Shown piece by piece: positions 48,005-59,702 of a stretch of 64,000 bases of DNA. Within the stretch, counting starts at the first letter, position 1; every line of letters begins with the position of its first letter. Origin of the DNA: Owenia fusiformis (Eukaryota > Annelida > Polychaeta > Sabellida > Oweniidae). The stretch is from positions 15,731,754-15,795,753 of the forward strand of contig CAIIXF020000011.1 in assembly GCA_903813345.2 (NCBI GenBank). Direction: 5' to 3'. Position numbers and translations under genes: made by a program. The notes under the pieces were generated by a model. It worked only from the letters and a program-made list of their open reading frames with translations. It ran no database searches and was not told the origin of the DNA.

Positions 48005-48785
48005 CCCGAAAATCCAGGAAAGGATTTTATATTTCAGGGGGAATAATGTGTAAGAAGCATGGCAAGAGAGAAACTGTTATCTGGAATGGCCCTTCATAAA
48101 GGCCTACCAGCCAAAGTGTTTACACACAGACACCCCCTCCCCCATATATATGAATCTTATTTTTCAACATTTACATCCACATGATTATTTTATTATGCTT
48201 ATCATACAAATATTATTCAAAACTAATTATACATTCAGTAAAATAAATAATAAAAAAATTACATGAATAGATATTCATCAAAGTGAGTGTTGTCTTAAAT
48301 GAAATATTTTATTCTTCATCCCCCCCTACTTCCTTGTACTTATTATTCCCTGTACCATATTGTAAATGAAATGTACAAATTTTAGGCTTATTTTGACTCA
48401 GATTGAGAACAACCTGACTCGGATCTAGATCATAATAGCAGTATTCATTCCACTATCATATTAATTCAAAAATCATGCATCAGGCTAATAAAATACAATA
48501 ATGCAGGAAAAACATGCGGATTAATTTGCGGTTTTCTGGTTTCATTTGATAATCAGATACAAAAGGATGCATGGTGAGGAAACAAGTACAATATTCAGAA
48601 TCGTGACAATCGAAAACCATTATTTTTCAGTTTATATGTACAACTATAGCTTAACTTCCTGGTATGATTTTGTCGAATATACTCTGAATCGTCATGAGCT
48701 ATCTATATCACCCTCTTACTTTACAATAAGATTTGACCATTTTGAAGCTTTCTTTTATTGCCTTGGCTTCCATTGGAGTTTGATA

Positions 48786-48863
48786 AGTAAAACCTGTTGA
48801 GTATGTGTAGAGGAGGGGTGTTTATTAGAAAAAAGAGGTGTTCACTAAGACAGGTTTTACAGT
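48786..48863. mobile_element. short Tigger-like MITE remnant
   Basis: AGTAAAACCTGTTGAG ... GTGTTCACTAAGACAGGTTTTAC, only about 78 bp, consistent with an internally deleted copy. Confidence 0.6.
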
Positions 48864-49074
48864 ATCTTAATTATCTCACCATGATTTTCTAAATCATCTT
48901 CAGATTAAGAGTGCCAATAAGGTCTAGTTCTTGCATAGGGTATGTCAATTATAATGTCTCTCTGATCTTAATGCTGCGCTAATGGAACACATAATATCCG
49001 GGAAATAGATAATTCCTGCCATCTATTAGAATCAATGACATCATGCATATGACCTCTCGCTCAAAGTTCTTAAT

Positions 49075-50191
49075 TGCTGGAATTACACATGGCGTTTTAC
49101 AAAAGCTTCTTCGGTTTTAACCAGGATTAAGAATTAGGTGTAATCACGATTGCGGTTTTACAAAAGCGCTTTTCTAAAACTCCAAGAACCCTACTAGTAA
49201 ACGGCATAAGTCGTTAAGCGCTTTAAGTGTGCAGTGTAATACAGATCGGTTTTTGTAAGACGCCTTACCCGGGTTTTTACTAGTTTTTAACATTTGCCCT
49301 AAACGAAATAAGAAATCATTTCATGCTGCTATCTGGCTATATCTAAATTGAAAAATGGATGATGGTCGCCATGTCACATCGAAATCAATTTCTTTTTATT
49401 ATGTTTTCTCATAATTAATAAAAGATAAATAAAAATTATGCAATGTCATGCATTTTTAATCAAATTATGGAAGATCAGTTTTGTCTTAGATGCAAAAAGA
49501 ATACAGGAGATGTACACATACATGTATGCTGGATATTATCCATAATTCAAACATGACCTGCTCTATTCGAATTTCTCAACCAATCAGAATGCAGCATAGC
49601 CAATATAGAACGTTCTCTAATTCTCCATAGATGCACGACCATGCTCTATTCAATCTGCAATTTGCATTATTTTGAGTGACGTCACATCTCAGTTGCACAT
49701 CTGGGGCTCTGTCCGGGGATAGCTGTTCTTTTTTATTCCCTCCGTAACTACTGTAACTATTTTATCAACACCCCATGTTGTATAAAATCTAAAATGGGGA
49801 GTAAAATAGAACAGCCCAAACAAATTCTAAAATTTTTCCGGCCGACTTCAGAATCTTGACAGAATGCGTATTCTTCCTTCATGCCCGTTCCACAGACACG
49901 GCTTTTACTAATTATTATGTTTGAATCGGAATAAATAATGATATTCGGTTCGTGCTTTGTACAACATTCTGTCCAACTCGTGCTGAATTTCACCATATTG
50001 AATGGCCTATCATTATTTATTTCTTAACTACATCGTTAAAAGTGCACGAAAGGCGTTTTAGAAAAAACAGGTGTAATTCCAAAATATAATTCCTAAGACG
50101 CTTTAGAAATGTTGGTGTAATCAGAATGGCGATTTTGTAAAGCGTCTTCCACTAAAACGTTTTAGCGGATTTTGTGGTGTAATTCCAGCAA
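49075..50191. mobile_element. 1.1-kb TIR element with internal GTGTAAT/AAAGCG repeats
   Basis: TGCTGGAATTACAC at the left pairs with GTGTAATTCCAGCA at the right, flanked by AAT (49072-49074 and 50192-50194). Both sides repeat a module of GTGTAAT, a short spacer, GCG-TTTT and GTAAAGCG-type words (near 49135, 49240, 50080, 50130). The minus-strand frame at 49996-49757 lies inside and shows no transposase motif. Confidence 0.65.
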
Positions 50192-50740
50192 ATGTCATCA
50201 TAGTTCTTAAAAGTATATATCCTGGTATTGTGAGTTCCTGATTTTCTTTAAATTAATTATTGAAATTGATATCATGTATATTTTATTTATTTCATGCCAT
50301 TATTTATGCAATTACCAACTAAAGTATTCAGATAATATGGCACGTGTATGTCTCCCGATTAGTAATTTCTATTCTACAGTTTTCAACCTATCTGTATTAA
50401 TCATGATCAGTTATATAATTTTAGCAATTTGCAAATCCAGTTTATATCTGATGCATGTATTTTATACATTTTCTGTAGATCGTTTAATACATTTATGGTT
50501 TTAAAGATGGCATGATGATCACTGCCAATTAAAATTAATGATCAATGAAAACAGGTATTCCATGAATGTATGCCACCATTTGCTTCGTAATATTAATGAC
50601 AAAAATGTCATCTATCAATCACCTATTTAAAAAAAATCAGTAAGATCTTGGCACATCCAATCTTTGAAACCCATTTGTAACCTAAGTACCCAAGATGGAC
50701 CAAACAAGAAAAGAACTCCCACAAAATAAATAAATGAAGT

Positions 50741-50917
50741 CAGGCTCGTAGCCAGGGGGAGTTCGATGGGCCAAAAAATCTTTCAAAATGCAGTTTTTCA
50801 CCATTCTGAGCACTTTTAATTGATTTTGGCCATTTTTGGACAAAAATTGTCACAAGTGAACCCCCCCTGGAAATTTTCAAAAAGTGAACCCCTTGGCAAA
50901 TCCTGACTACGGTCCTG
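50741..50917 (+). mobile_element. CAGGCTCGTAGCC-ended MITE with perfect 5-bp duplication
   Basis: Ends CAGGCTCGTAGCCAGG and CTGACTACGGTCCTG. GAAGT occurs at 50736-50740 and 50918-50922. Interior words CTTTCAAAATNCNGTTTTTC and GTGAACCCCCCCTGGAAATT recur in the other copies. Confidence 0.8.
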
Positions 50918-51269
50918 GAAGTCAACGCCTTCAATTTGCCATAACAAGACAAAAAGTATAATCAATCATTTGATAAGAAACTTAATGATAAATCTGGAGC
51001 AATGGAAACGTTCCCACACTTTAACCAGAATTATTAATTATATTTGTTTTAAACAAGAAATCTGTAGCCAATAAAACTATAAATCATGTTTATTAATAAA
51101 ATAATGGTGTTATTTTTAGACTTATTTCAATATTATGACAATCACTTTCAGGTTTCCATAAATGAGATCTGAACTCTTTTATTACGAGAACACGATGAAA
51201 CATTATAATGTACAGTATTAATGAGAAAGAGAACAAAACTGGGACTCTAACACAAAATATTGAATGAAG

Positions 51270-52080
51270 AATCTAGTGAAGTCTGCAAACAGTGAACACA
51301 TCTTTCAAATGACACTTGTAAACTGGTAAACAGTGAACACACCTTTCTAGCGACACTCGTAAACAATGAACACATCTATTCTAGTGACACTTGTAAACAA
51401 TGAACACATCTATTCTAGTGACACTTGTAAACAATGAACACATCTATTCTAGTGACACTTGTAAACAATGAACACATATATCTAGTAACACTTGTAAACA
51501 ATGAGCACATCCATCTAGTAACACTTGTAAACAATGAGCACATCCATCTAGTAACACTTGTAAACAATGAACACATCTATTCTAGTAACACTTGTAAACA
51601 ATGAACACATCTATTCTAGTGACACTTGTAAACAATGAACACATCTATTCTAGTGACACTTGTAAACAGTGAACACATCTTTCTAGTGACACTTGTAAAC
51701 AATGAACACATCGATCTAGTAACACTTATAAACAATGAACACATCTTTCTAGTGACACTTGTAAACAATGAACACATCGATCTAGTGACACTTGTAAACA
51801 ATGAACACATCTTTCCAGTGACACTTGTAAACAATGAACATATCTATCTAGTGACACTTGTAAACAGTCAACACATCTTTCTAGTGTCATTTGCAAACAG
51901 TGAACACATCCTTCTAGTGATGCTTGTAAACAATGAACACATCGATCTAGTGACACTTGTAAACAGTGAACACATCCTTCTAGTGATGCTTGCAAACAAT
52001 GAACACATCTTTCTAGTGACGCTTGTAAACAGTGAATACATCTTTCTAGTGACAATTATAAACAGTAAACACCTCTCTCT
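51270..52080 (+). repeat. 33/34-bp minisatellite, about 24 copies
   Basis: Unit GTGACACTTGTAAACAATGA followed by ACACATCTTTCTA (33 bp), with a 34-bp ATCTATTCTA variant at the left. The 33-bp part keeps long frames open on both strands, reading VTLVNNEHI or VSLDRCVHCLQ repeats. Confidence 0.92.
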
Positions 52081-52189
52081 AGAAGTGTCAATCTAAACAA
52101 GGCACAGGACGTGAACGAGATCACACCATCAAATAGGCAGACACTATGAACCAGGAAAACTGTTCTCATATTATGTTTTCAAATTTCAA

Positions 52190-52600
52190 GAACAAGAAAA
52201 CAAGATGGCCGCCCAAAAGTTAATCAGCTCTAGTACTTGATATCCTCTATCATTTGTGTAAATTTGAAGGAAATCCGATGAGCGGTTTTCCTGAAATGGC
52301 GATGACAAGATTTTTTGAAAAACCTTCAAAATGGCCACAATGGCTGCCAGAAAACAAGATGGCCGCCCGAAAGTTAATCAGCTCTAGTACTTGATTTCCT
52401 CTATCATTTGTGTAAATTTGAAGGAAATCCAATGAGCGGTTTTCCTGAAATGGCGATGACAAGATTTTTGAAAAACCTTCAAAATGGCCGCCAGAAAACA
52501 AGATGGCCACCCAAAAGTTAATCAGCTCTAGTACTTCATATGCTCTATCATCTCTGCGAATTTGGAGAAAATCTGATGAGCAGTTTTTCTTAAACGGCGA
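52190..52600 (+). repeat. 145-154-bp tandem repeat, about 2.8 copies
   Basis: AGCTCTAGTACTT recurs at 52226, 52380 and 52524. Units contain AAGATGGCCGCCC, AAATTTGAAGGAAATCC and GAGCGGTTTTCCTGAAATGG. It continues into the GATCAC tail. Confidence 0.85.
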
Positions 52601-52604
52601 TGAC

Positions 52605-52700
52605 AAAAAGCGGGACGATCACGATCACGACCACGATCACGACCACAATCACGATCACGACCACGATCACGACCAGTATGACGACTATATCCCACCGATG
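52605..52700 (+). repeat. GATCAC/GACCAC microsatellite and tail
   Basis: Alternating CACGATCACGAC hexamers (plus frame reads HDHDHD), then CGACTATATCCCACC and an A run. The repeat and A-rich end look like the 3' tail of a retroposed or dispersed repeat unit. Confidence 0.7.
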
Positions 52701-53207
52701 GTGTGATAAAAAAAAAATTTTACACTTCAAAACACTATATAGCCTTTAATCGCCCACTCATAAAGTGAAAAATGTAGAAATTAGTATAAATATGTGATAT
52801 TCATGTACATGTACATGTAAATATGAGATTGCAATTTACAAAGAGAAACTCAAGAAGGTTACATGTTTTGCATAAGGTAGAATCATACTCAAGGTGAATA
52901 TAACCCAACAAAACTCCCTCCAAACATTGACAGAGCTTAAGAGTGTATGTAACATTTAAAGGTTTTAGATAGCATGAACCCTATAAATTGGTACTTAAAC
53001 TGTACATAAAACAACCTTATAGATTCACCTTTTTACCAGAATAATCAATCGTAAATAATACAAAATCTTCAAATCTTGATCTTGAACTTTGATATTTAAG
53101 CTACAACAACCCCCATGCGAAATAAGTGAATAAAACCTACAGTTACACATCTTAAGCAATCGGTTTTAATGAATGGTCCAATTAGATTTAAGGTGTTAAA
53201 TACTCAC

Positions 53208-53317
53208 GTAATGGATAGGAAGCCTCGAGAGAATCTCATTGCTCTGCGTAACACAAGCTCCTTGGTTTGATGTTTTGGAGTGATTTCTCCTACTGTCTGT
53301 TTCACCTTATATAACAT
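53208..53317 (-). CDS. weak candidate 5' exon, unidentified
   Basis: A minus-strand ATG at 53317 (G at -3) opens a frame reading MLYKVKQTVGEITPKHQTKE and onward to RAMRFSRGFLSI, reaching a good donor TTAC|GTGAGTA at 53207 in phase 2. The frame stays open 5' of the ATG back to a stop near 53367. The Lys/Arg/Glu-rich composition differs from AT-junk. No acceptor or partner exon was identified, so this may be chance or an untranslated exon. Confidence 0.2.
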
Positions 53318-54575
53318 CACTACAGCCTCTACTCTTGCTAACCTCACTTTTGTTTCTCAAAAGAAAGCTTCATCCACATTCTAGCTATTTAGAGCATGTA
53401 TGAGTATAAACAAACATCCTGATTTTCCTGAATTGCTTATTAATGTCATGATTATTCAATAAGGAAAAAATCTAATCAGATAATTCACTGTTTTTGCATT
53501 GAAGTCGGAGTTCATAGCATTTAGTTTATTTTTCACACGATTTGCAGTTTTGCTCGTTCCTGGATGCAACACTGATGTATGTATGAATTCTTGCAAGTTC
53601 ATGTACATGTTGTTATTATCCTACGATCGTAAATATAATTTCTTAGTTCCGTCAGACATGAGAGCAACTTATACAATTCAAGTGAAACTGTTGCATTTCA
53701 TGATTATAATCTGTACAAGGAAGTTAATATAATAGTACTAGTGTTATGAGGAAGAAAATTGTTTATATTGTACTTTCTGATAAAAGCAAACACTTTTATT
53801 CAATACATGATGTCATTTTGGTATTTACATGCATTTAAAGATGGCGACCTATACAAATAAATTCAAATAATGTTTTTCACTTTTATTGATAATGGTGTAG
53901 GTTGTTGGCTTTGACATGACATTAACACTCATGAGAATTATTCTAATTCTCTGATTTATTTCAGTTCAGTATACTATGAATCATTCAACTGGATTTGACA
54001 CTTGGATCTAACCAGAGCTGTCATGGCAACTGTAAAAATTCAAATCTCATAAAACTTGAGTGGAAAACAGCAAAATGGTAAATTGAGGCAATTTGTCATT
54101 CGAAATATCAAATCTGTCTTCCACGAAGAATTCAACCATTGTTTAATTAATTGTTTAAAGCATTACACTGCAGTAAATGGTGGCCATATCCAATCATTAA
54201 CAATATGCTCCAAATCTGCCATACTATGGCATATAATGCTAAATATCCAGTGGTAAACTCAAGGAGTATATTCTCTTTAAAATGATATATGATACATTAT
54301 GTTCCCATAAGTAGTTTTAACTATGGGGGTGGTGCTATTGGTTTTGACAACCTTTCTTTTTATGGTAAATGGTAAGTATGCTTTGGACGATAAGATAAAT
54401 ACAAATTAAAGTGACAATCAGTGATTTTCTAAAAGGGAGTTTTACAAACAGACCGTAGAGGCTAGAAGAAATTCCTACAGATGAAACTCCCTTATAAGGC
54501 ACCAAAATTGTATAAAGAGTAGACATGAAATTATGTTAGTACTAATTTATTGAAAATGTGATCTTAATATTTATA

Positions 54576-54743
54576 TTTATCGTATGATCTGGAAAACGAA
54601 GCCCTCTGATTGGTCAGTTCTTGTGTTGTACCAACCTGTATTGCGACTGAGATTGTCCCCATTGATCATCTCTGTCGCAATACAGAAAATATTGGTACGG
54701 AGAGGACAATCTCAGTAGCAATACAGAGGATCACACGATAAAA
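54576..54743. mobile_element. 168-bp foldback element
   Basis: TTTATCGTATGATC and, inverted, TTTATCGTGTGATC form the ends. Inner arms GTATTGCGACTGAGATTGTCC and GGACAATCTCAGTAGCAATAC pair, and a third CTGTCGCAATACAG word lies between. Confidence 0.65.
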
Positions 54744-55960
54744 ATGTTATTGAATATGTCTCATTCCAATACAAAATTCTCGAGCAGAATATATCTTGTA
54801 TTGCACTTCAAATCATTCAATAACTTATAATCTTCTTTTTTCTTTTTAAGTCATGCATACAAAACATGGTGCTCAATTCATTACACTTAGGAGGCATTTC
54901 TAAATATTATAAACAGAATAAAGATTGGATTAAAATTGTAAAATTTTAGTGAAAAATTCAATGACAGATTATCTCATCACTCTTACGCTCAGGACCAATT
55001 CTTTTCTGACGAGAAATGTGATAGCTGAGCTCTGGGTAGTCAATACGTTAATAGATTGAGTAATTTGAAGAATATGAGTTCTATCCTTGGGGATGATATC
55101 ATATCTCATCCCTCCTGATAAAATCTATATATAAACCCTCTCCGTATATTACCCCTGTTCCTATATTTCTATAATTGATAAAAACTTTTCATATAACACC
55201 GACTTTTAATACACAGGAAGAATATAGTGATTGCATAAGGAAGCAACCTGCCAGGATTTATGATTCTGCACAATGTATGTTAAAACCTAATCTTGTAGCA
55301 TCCCATTGATCCGGCAATCAATCATCTTAGCGTCTCCTTGTCAGTCTATTGTAACAGCTTCAGTATCAGTATAAGGGTTTATATATTTAGTACAAAGTTC
55401 ATATGATAAAAAACTAGCCTTACCTTTTCTAAAAATTCTTGAAAGAAATTTTAAAATGGATGTTTGAGAAATTAAAAAGTTCATTTGCGCTCCCAAATTT
55501 TATTTTAAAAAACATATGAAAATGTTTCAAAAACAGAAGTCCTTCAAAGTCCACTTTTTGAAATTGAAGAAAATATAAGTTTACAACATGAGCTGACAAT
55601 GGTTTAAACTTTCTACAGGTCCTCTAAAACTTTATATTAATTGTAAAATCATTTACATAAAAAAGGTGTCCATTACTGTAACTAAATAAGAATAAACTAA
55701 ATTAAATTTGCATCATCTCTTAAAATGAACTTTCTCTTTTCAACCAGAAATAGTTTGACACTTTTCTATTTTTACTTACAGATCTAATTCAATAACGCTA
55801 GAAACACTGCCCCATATTGACAGTGCTTTAGCTCATCCATGGGTCTAATTTTCTCCATTAGTATTTATCTAAATTGGATTACATGCTGATAATATAAAAT
55901 ATTATCCAAGTTTCTCTTACTTCAAAAACTATTCTAAAATGGCTTGATTTTATAAAATGC

Positions 55961-56065
55961 AGTATCCGAAATCCTATTAATTTAAACACTTTTTTGGTTT
56001 AATTATTTAATGTCATAACTTCCACATTAAAAACCTTCACAATGTGAACCTATTCCACAATGTTT
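55961..56065. repeat. partial MITE copy, duplicated upstream of the next element
   Basis: CAGTATCCGAAATCC, TTAATTTAAACACTTTTT and AAAACCTTCACAATGTGAAC match the interior of 56076-56213 in the same order; its right end is lost. Confidence 0.6.
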
Positions 56066-56075
56066 TGATTAAATG

Positions 56076-56213
56076 CAGTAAAACCTTAATATCCAAACAC
56101 CTATTGATTTAAACACTTTTTAGTCCCATTCTATGTCATAAACGTCTATATTAAAAACCATCACAATGTGAACACATGCCATTCTGCAGAATTGAAATAG
56201 GCAGGGTTTACTG
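56076..56213. mobile_element. Tigger/pogo-like MITE
   Basis: CAGTAAAACCTTAATATCC ... GGCAGGGTTTACTG then TA. The left flank is TG instead of TA. Interior words ATCCAAACACCT and ATGTGAACAC fit the subtype at 46055. Confidence 0.7.
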
Positions 56214-56865
56214 TACTTAAGTAACAGGTGAGTTTTTATAATCACTATAGATCTTAGAATGATCGTTTTATTCTTGGCTTGTCTATGAGATTCCTTCCCT
56301 TTCCCATCCAATTGCCATGAAAAAGCATGAACATTGTGAAATGTTATGCAGGGGAAATGGTGTTAAGGGCATATCAGTCTAAACTCTACTTATAACACTT
56401 AACGATTATTCAACACATCTATAGGTCTATAAGTCTTTTTCTGCCCATATTGCACATAAAGTAGAAACTATAATTGCTCAGTAGCAGAAAGCAGCCAATT
56501 TTGTCCACTTGTTTTCTAACATTTAAGCACCCGAAGCGTTAATGAATTTTTAACTATTTCCATGTCAAAATTATAATTAACAAGATAATCTAGTGAAAAT
56601 GACACTAGAAAAATATGAAGGCCATAATGCTATTTTGACAAACTGATTCACGTCCACTTTTTATGAAAATACCACAGAGAAAGACAATGAACAAACTACA
56701 TGTAAATGCTTGATTTCTGTTGCTTAGGTAACACGTTAAACCTTTTTTCTATTCTCATATAAACCTATTTGCCCTAGCCTAACTGACACAAATACACAGA
56801 TTCTAAAAACATGATTAGGATATCTGAAAAGTGTCACCTAAACACAAAAATAATATTTTGCTTAC

Positions 56866-56900
56866 CTGTTATTTGAGTCAGCAATGGATGTTGTTCCCAT
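56866..56900 (-). CDS. weak candidate first coding exon with strong Kozak and donor
   Basis: Minus-strand GTTGCCATGG at 56900 is an ideal start context; the frame MGTTSIADSNN reaches donor AACAG|GTAAGC at 56865 in phase 2. The same frame is open upstream to about 57028 and reads IDGTNGCSILDANNLLFLCY just before, so it could instead be part of a longer exon, though no acceptor was found. A near-match to the RFX X-box (GTTCCCATGGCAAC, 56893-56906) and a CCAAT box (56908-56912) overlap the start, which would also fit promoter DNA. Confidence 0.25.
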
Positions 56901-57677
56901 GGCAACACCAATCAGATAACACAAGAACAATAAATTGTTGGCATCAAGAATGGAACAGCCATTAGTGCCATCGATGGAAATATGAAAATAAATGAAAACA
57001 ATATAAAGATTAAGGATGTTTACTTTTCATTGAGAATGTCATATTCCAATTTCGTAAATAATATTTGTGCATGCATTACTTAAGTCTGTATACTGTCAAC
57101 AAGTTAAAAGTGTTCGTTTTTTTTTTGTTTAGCACAAGAAATGAGACTTTATACTTTTTTAAATCCTCAAAACATTTGGTTTTTAAGTTTTGATCTAATA
57201 TTGGTAGAACTATTTATTCACATAAAAACTGAAGAATGAAAAATACAATTTTATATTATTAAAAACTGTATTAGTGAACACCTCTCTTTATTAAACATAT
57301 CACCCCGTGACCCCAAAGATAAATGAATCAAAAGTTTTGAGAAAGAGGCATGACTCAAATAGTGTAAGCAAAACATATTGTGACGATGTGACAATTTTGG
57401 GAAAAAACTCTCAACATGTCACTATCATTGTTGCATTTTTTCTGTTATGGATAAAGTATGAGTACTTGGTTTTAGGATATACAATGGCCTTTTCTGAAAC
57501 AATAGAAAAAGAATGTACTTTTCTTTGTAACAAATGTATATCCTTCCATAAAATGAGTTCATTCTATTGTGTTGCTATTGGGGTTAAATATCGATAAAAA
57601 TTCCTGCTAATGGTTTAATTAACTTTTGCATTTTATCACCTATTCACTTTTGTGAGCTAATGGAGCAAATGACAAAT

Positions 57678-57932
57678 AATAATTTTTTTATAAAAAATAT
57701 AGAAATAACACCCAAATTAAATTATGGATATTAAAAAGAGGACATTTAAATCTACAATATGTAAAAATATCAAAATTGTCCAAAGCAGGCGTAACGTGCA
57801 GTGACTGATGAACTTCATTCTCCAAACTGAGACTACTGCACGTTACACCTGCTTCCGACAATTTCGTCCTCTTTTGAATATCCATAATTTAATTTGGGTG
57901 TTATTTCTATATTTTTCGTAAGAAAAATTATT
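57678..57932. mobile_element. long hairpin / foldback element
   Basis: Arms 57678-57802 and 57835-57932 are inverted, with unequal length owing to a segment present only in the left arm (about 57745-57775). The innermost 18 bp pair with one mismatch: GCAGGCGTAACGTGCAGT against ACTGCACGTTACACCTGC. The 32-bp loop (GAACTTCATTCTCCAAACTG core) is repeated directly just outside the right arm at 57939-57973. Confidence 0.7.
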
Positions 57933-58342
57933 AGAGCAGTAGACTGTTGAACTTCATTCTCCAAACCGAGTCTTTTGTGTGTATATATATACATGTATAA
58001 AACATCTCTCTATTCTTTGTTGCACCTTTAAATGTAGGCTAATTAATTGATTTCCTTGATAACATAACAACAATTATTTCAGAACTTTTATTCAAACAGA
58101 AACTAACACAATGGCAAAGTGTTCTATATCACTCTTCCTGGCATTAATTCAAATCAGAAACATTTATTCGCCATAAATCGATTAAAACCACCCATATAAT
58201 AAAATTACATTGATTTGCTACAATTTCTATAATGAAAATATTGGTTTGAATAATTGGCATTTGGGAGACGTAATTAAATAGATTTCCCATGTTGCGCCGT
58301 CAGTTATACTTAGATTATGGAGAAATTAAATAGTTCTTTAAT

Positions 58343-58432
58343 ATGTCTGCAGTTTCGCAGTTCGGGAGTCCTCTTATACTGTGCTTGAAGCGATATTCAG
58401 AATTTGTCGAGTCAGGTGTAAGAGTCTACAGT
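58343..58432 (+). CDS. weak candidate first coding exon, unidentified
   Basis: ATG at 58343 opens MSAVSQFGSPLILCLKRYSE followed by FVESGVRVYS and reaches GTAAGT at 58433 in phase 0. An alternative donor CAG|GTGTAA is about 18 nt earlier, and an acceptor-like TGTCTGCAG overlaps the ATG, so it could be an internal exon. The peptide has a natural amino-acid mix. No family was recognised and no continuation was found downstream in the window. Confidence 0.25.
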
Positions 58433-58548
58433 GTAAGTACCATTCAAATGAGCTATACTTCGGTAGCACTCTTGGAATTAGAATATTCTTTCATATTGCC
58501 TTTTGCCAATAAGACAAGGCATTAACATGCAAAATATCACCACCTGCC

Positions 58549-58748
58549 ATTTGTTACAGATGCAGACCCCCAAATGTATGTGTTGCAGACAATGAATGCC
58601 AATGAGATTATAGCAATATGTCAACACTACTTGTCATTTGTTACAGATGCTGACTGTCGGGTGTATGTGTTACAAACACCGAATGCCAAACACCAACCAT
58701 CGAATGCAGAACACGATCCACAAAAAATTAGACTTGTGGTGGTGACAT
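58549..58748 (+). repeat. dispersed CACCACC family, longest copy
   Basis: Begins ATCACCACCTGCCATTTGTT and ends ACTTGTGGTGGTGACAT, giving short inverted ends. The TGTTACAGATGC word is repeated at about 58551-58564 and 58638-58652. Confidence 0.5.
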
Positions 58749-59520
58749 AAAAATCATGTCACTACACTTTCTGTCTAATAGCACCTCATTGTTAAGCTAA
58801 GTAATACCTTAAGTTCTAATGAGCAGCCTCAAATGTAACTACAATAGATTTATTGTTATTCTGTTAATATCTTTTTCAATAAATCAAGTAATTACAAAAC
58901 GCAAGAACTTCCTAAGAATAGAGCTATTGCATTCATAAGGATGCAACTAATACTGCACATACACGGTTTATAAACGCTTTATGTAAATGCTCTAAAGTGC
59001 CATCAAATGCAAGAAAAATATTCACTTATTTTGATCTTGAGAGAAAAATAGCTCCAGATAAAGCAATTTAGGTGAGAAAATAAGCTACTTTATTGAAATT
59101 GAATTTATGACGAGTAAACACTTATATGTCAGATTACATCAATCACATTGAGTGATATTGAAAGAACAAACATCGTCCCTTATTGAATAAGGTCAATAAA
59201 TCGACGACCATTGACAGCTGATCTAGCAAATGACACATTGGGGTAATTTAAAGGTTATAAATTTTATTTACAAGTATGCCTATTTTTTACCCTTTTCTCT
59301 TTTATGATTTGAATAAAGTATCTGATTTTCAGGCATTTCTTGGCAATTTAAATTAATCTAGATTCTATTCATTCTAATTAATTATGACATTTAAAAGGTG
59401 GTGCTCATCATATCTTTTAATTTGTTTATAAATTATTTATCATTATAGATCCTAACTGTATATATAATTTATAGGGATAAATCACTTTAAAGCATTGTAA
59501 TGTCCACTCAAATATCAAAA
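58749..59520. other. no gene seen
   Basis: AT-rich, nothing supported. Confidence 0.4.
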
Positions 59521-59702
59521 CCTGTAAAACCTCTGTCAACCGGAAACCACTGGAAACAGCCTGGAGTGTTCAGATTAGCAGGTGTTCACATCTCATGTTT
59601 TTAACGTGGTATTCAATGGGAAAATAAAAATTAGGACACAGAAAGTGTTCACAGTGAGAGGTGTTTGGATTAAATAGGTGTTCGGATATTCAGGTTTTAC
59701 TG
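59521..59702. mobile_element. Tigger/pogo-like MITE
   Basis: Left end CCTGTAAAACCTCTGTCAACC (altered start) and right end CGGATATTCAGGTTTTACTG followed by TA. Interior AGGTGTTCGGAT and GTGTTCACA words match the family. Confidence 0.7.

Noticed and set aside
51290-52080. CRISPR array
   Set aside because: There are no unique spacers; units are contiguous and vary along their whole length, and the context is animal DNA.
57307-57597. 96-residue plus frame
   Set aside because: It begins in MITE-like sequence (TAGTGAACACCTCTC near 57273), has no splice borders and no recognisable domain.
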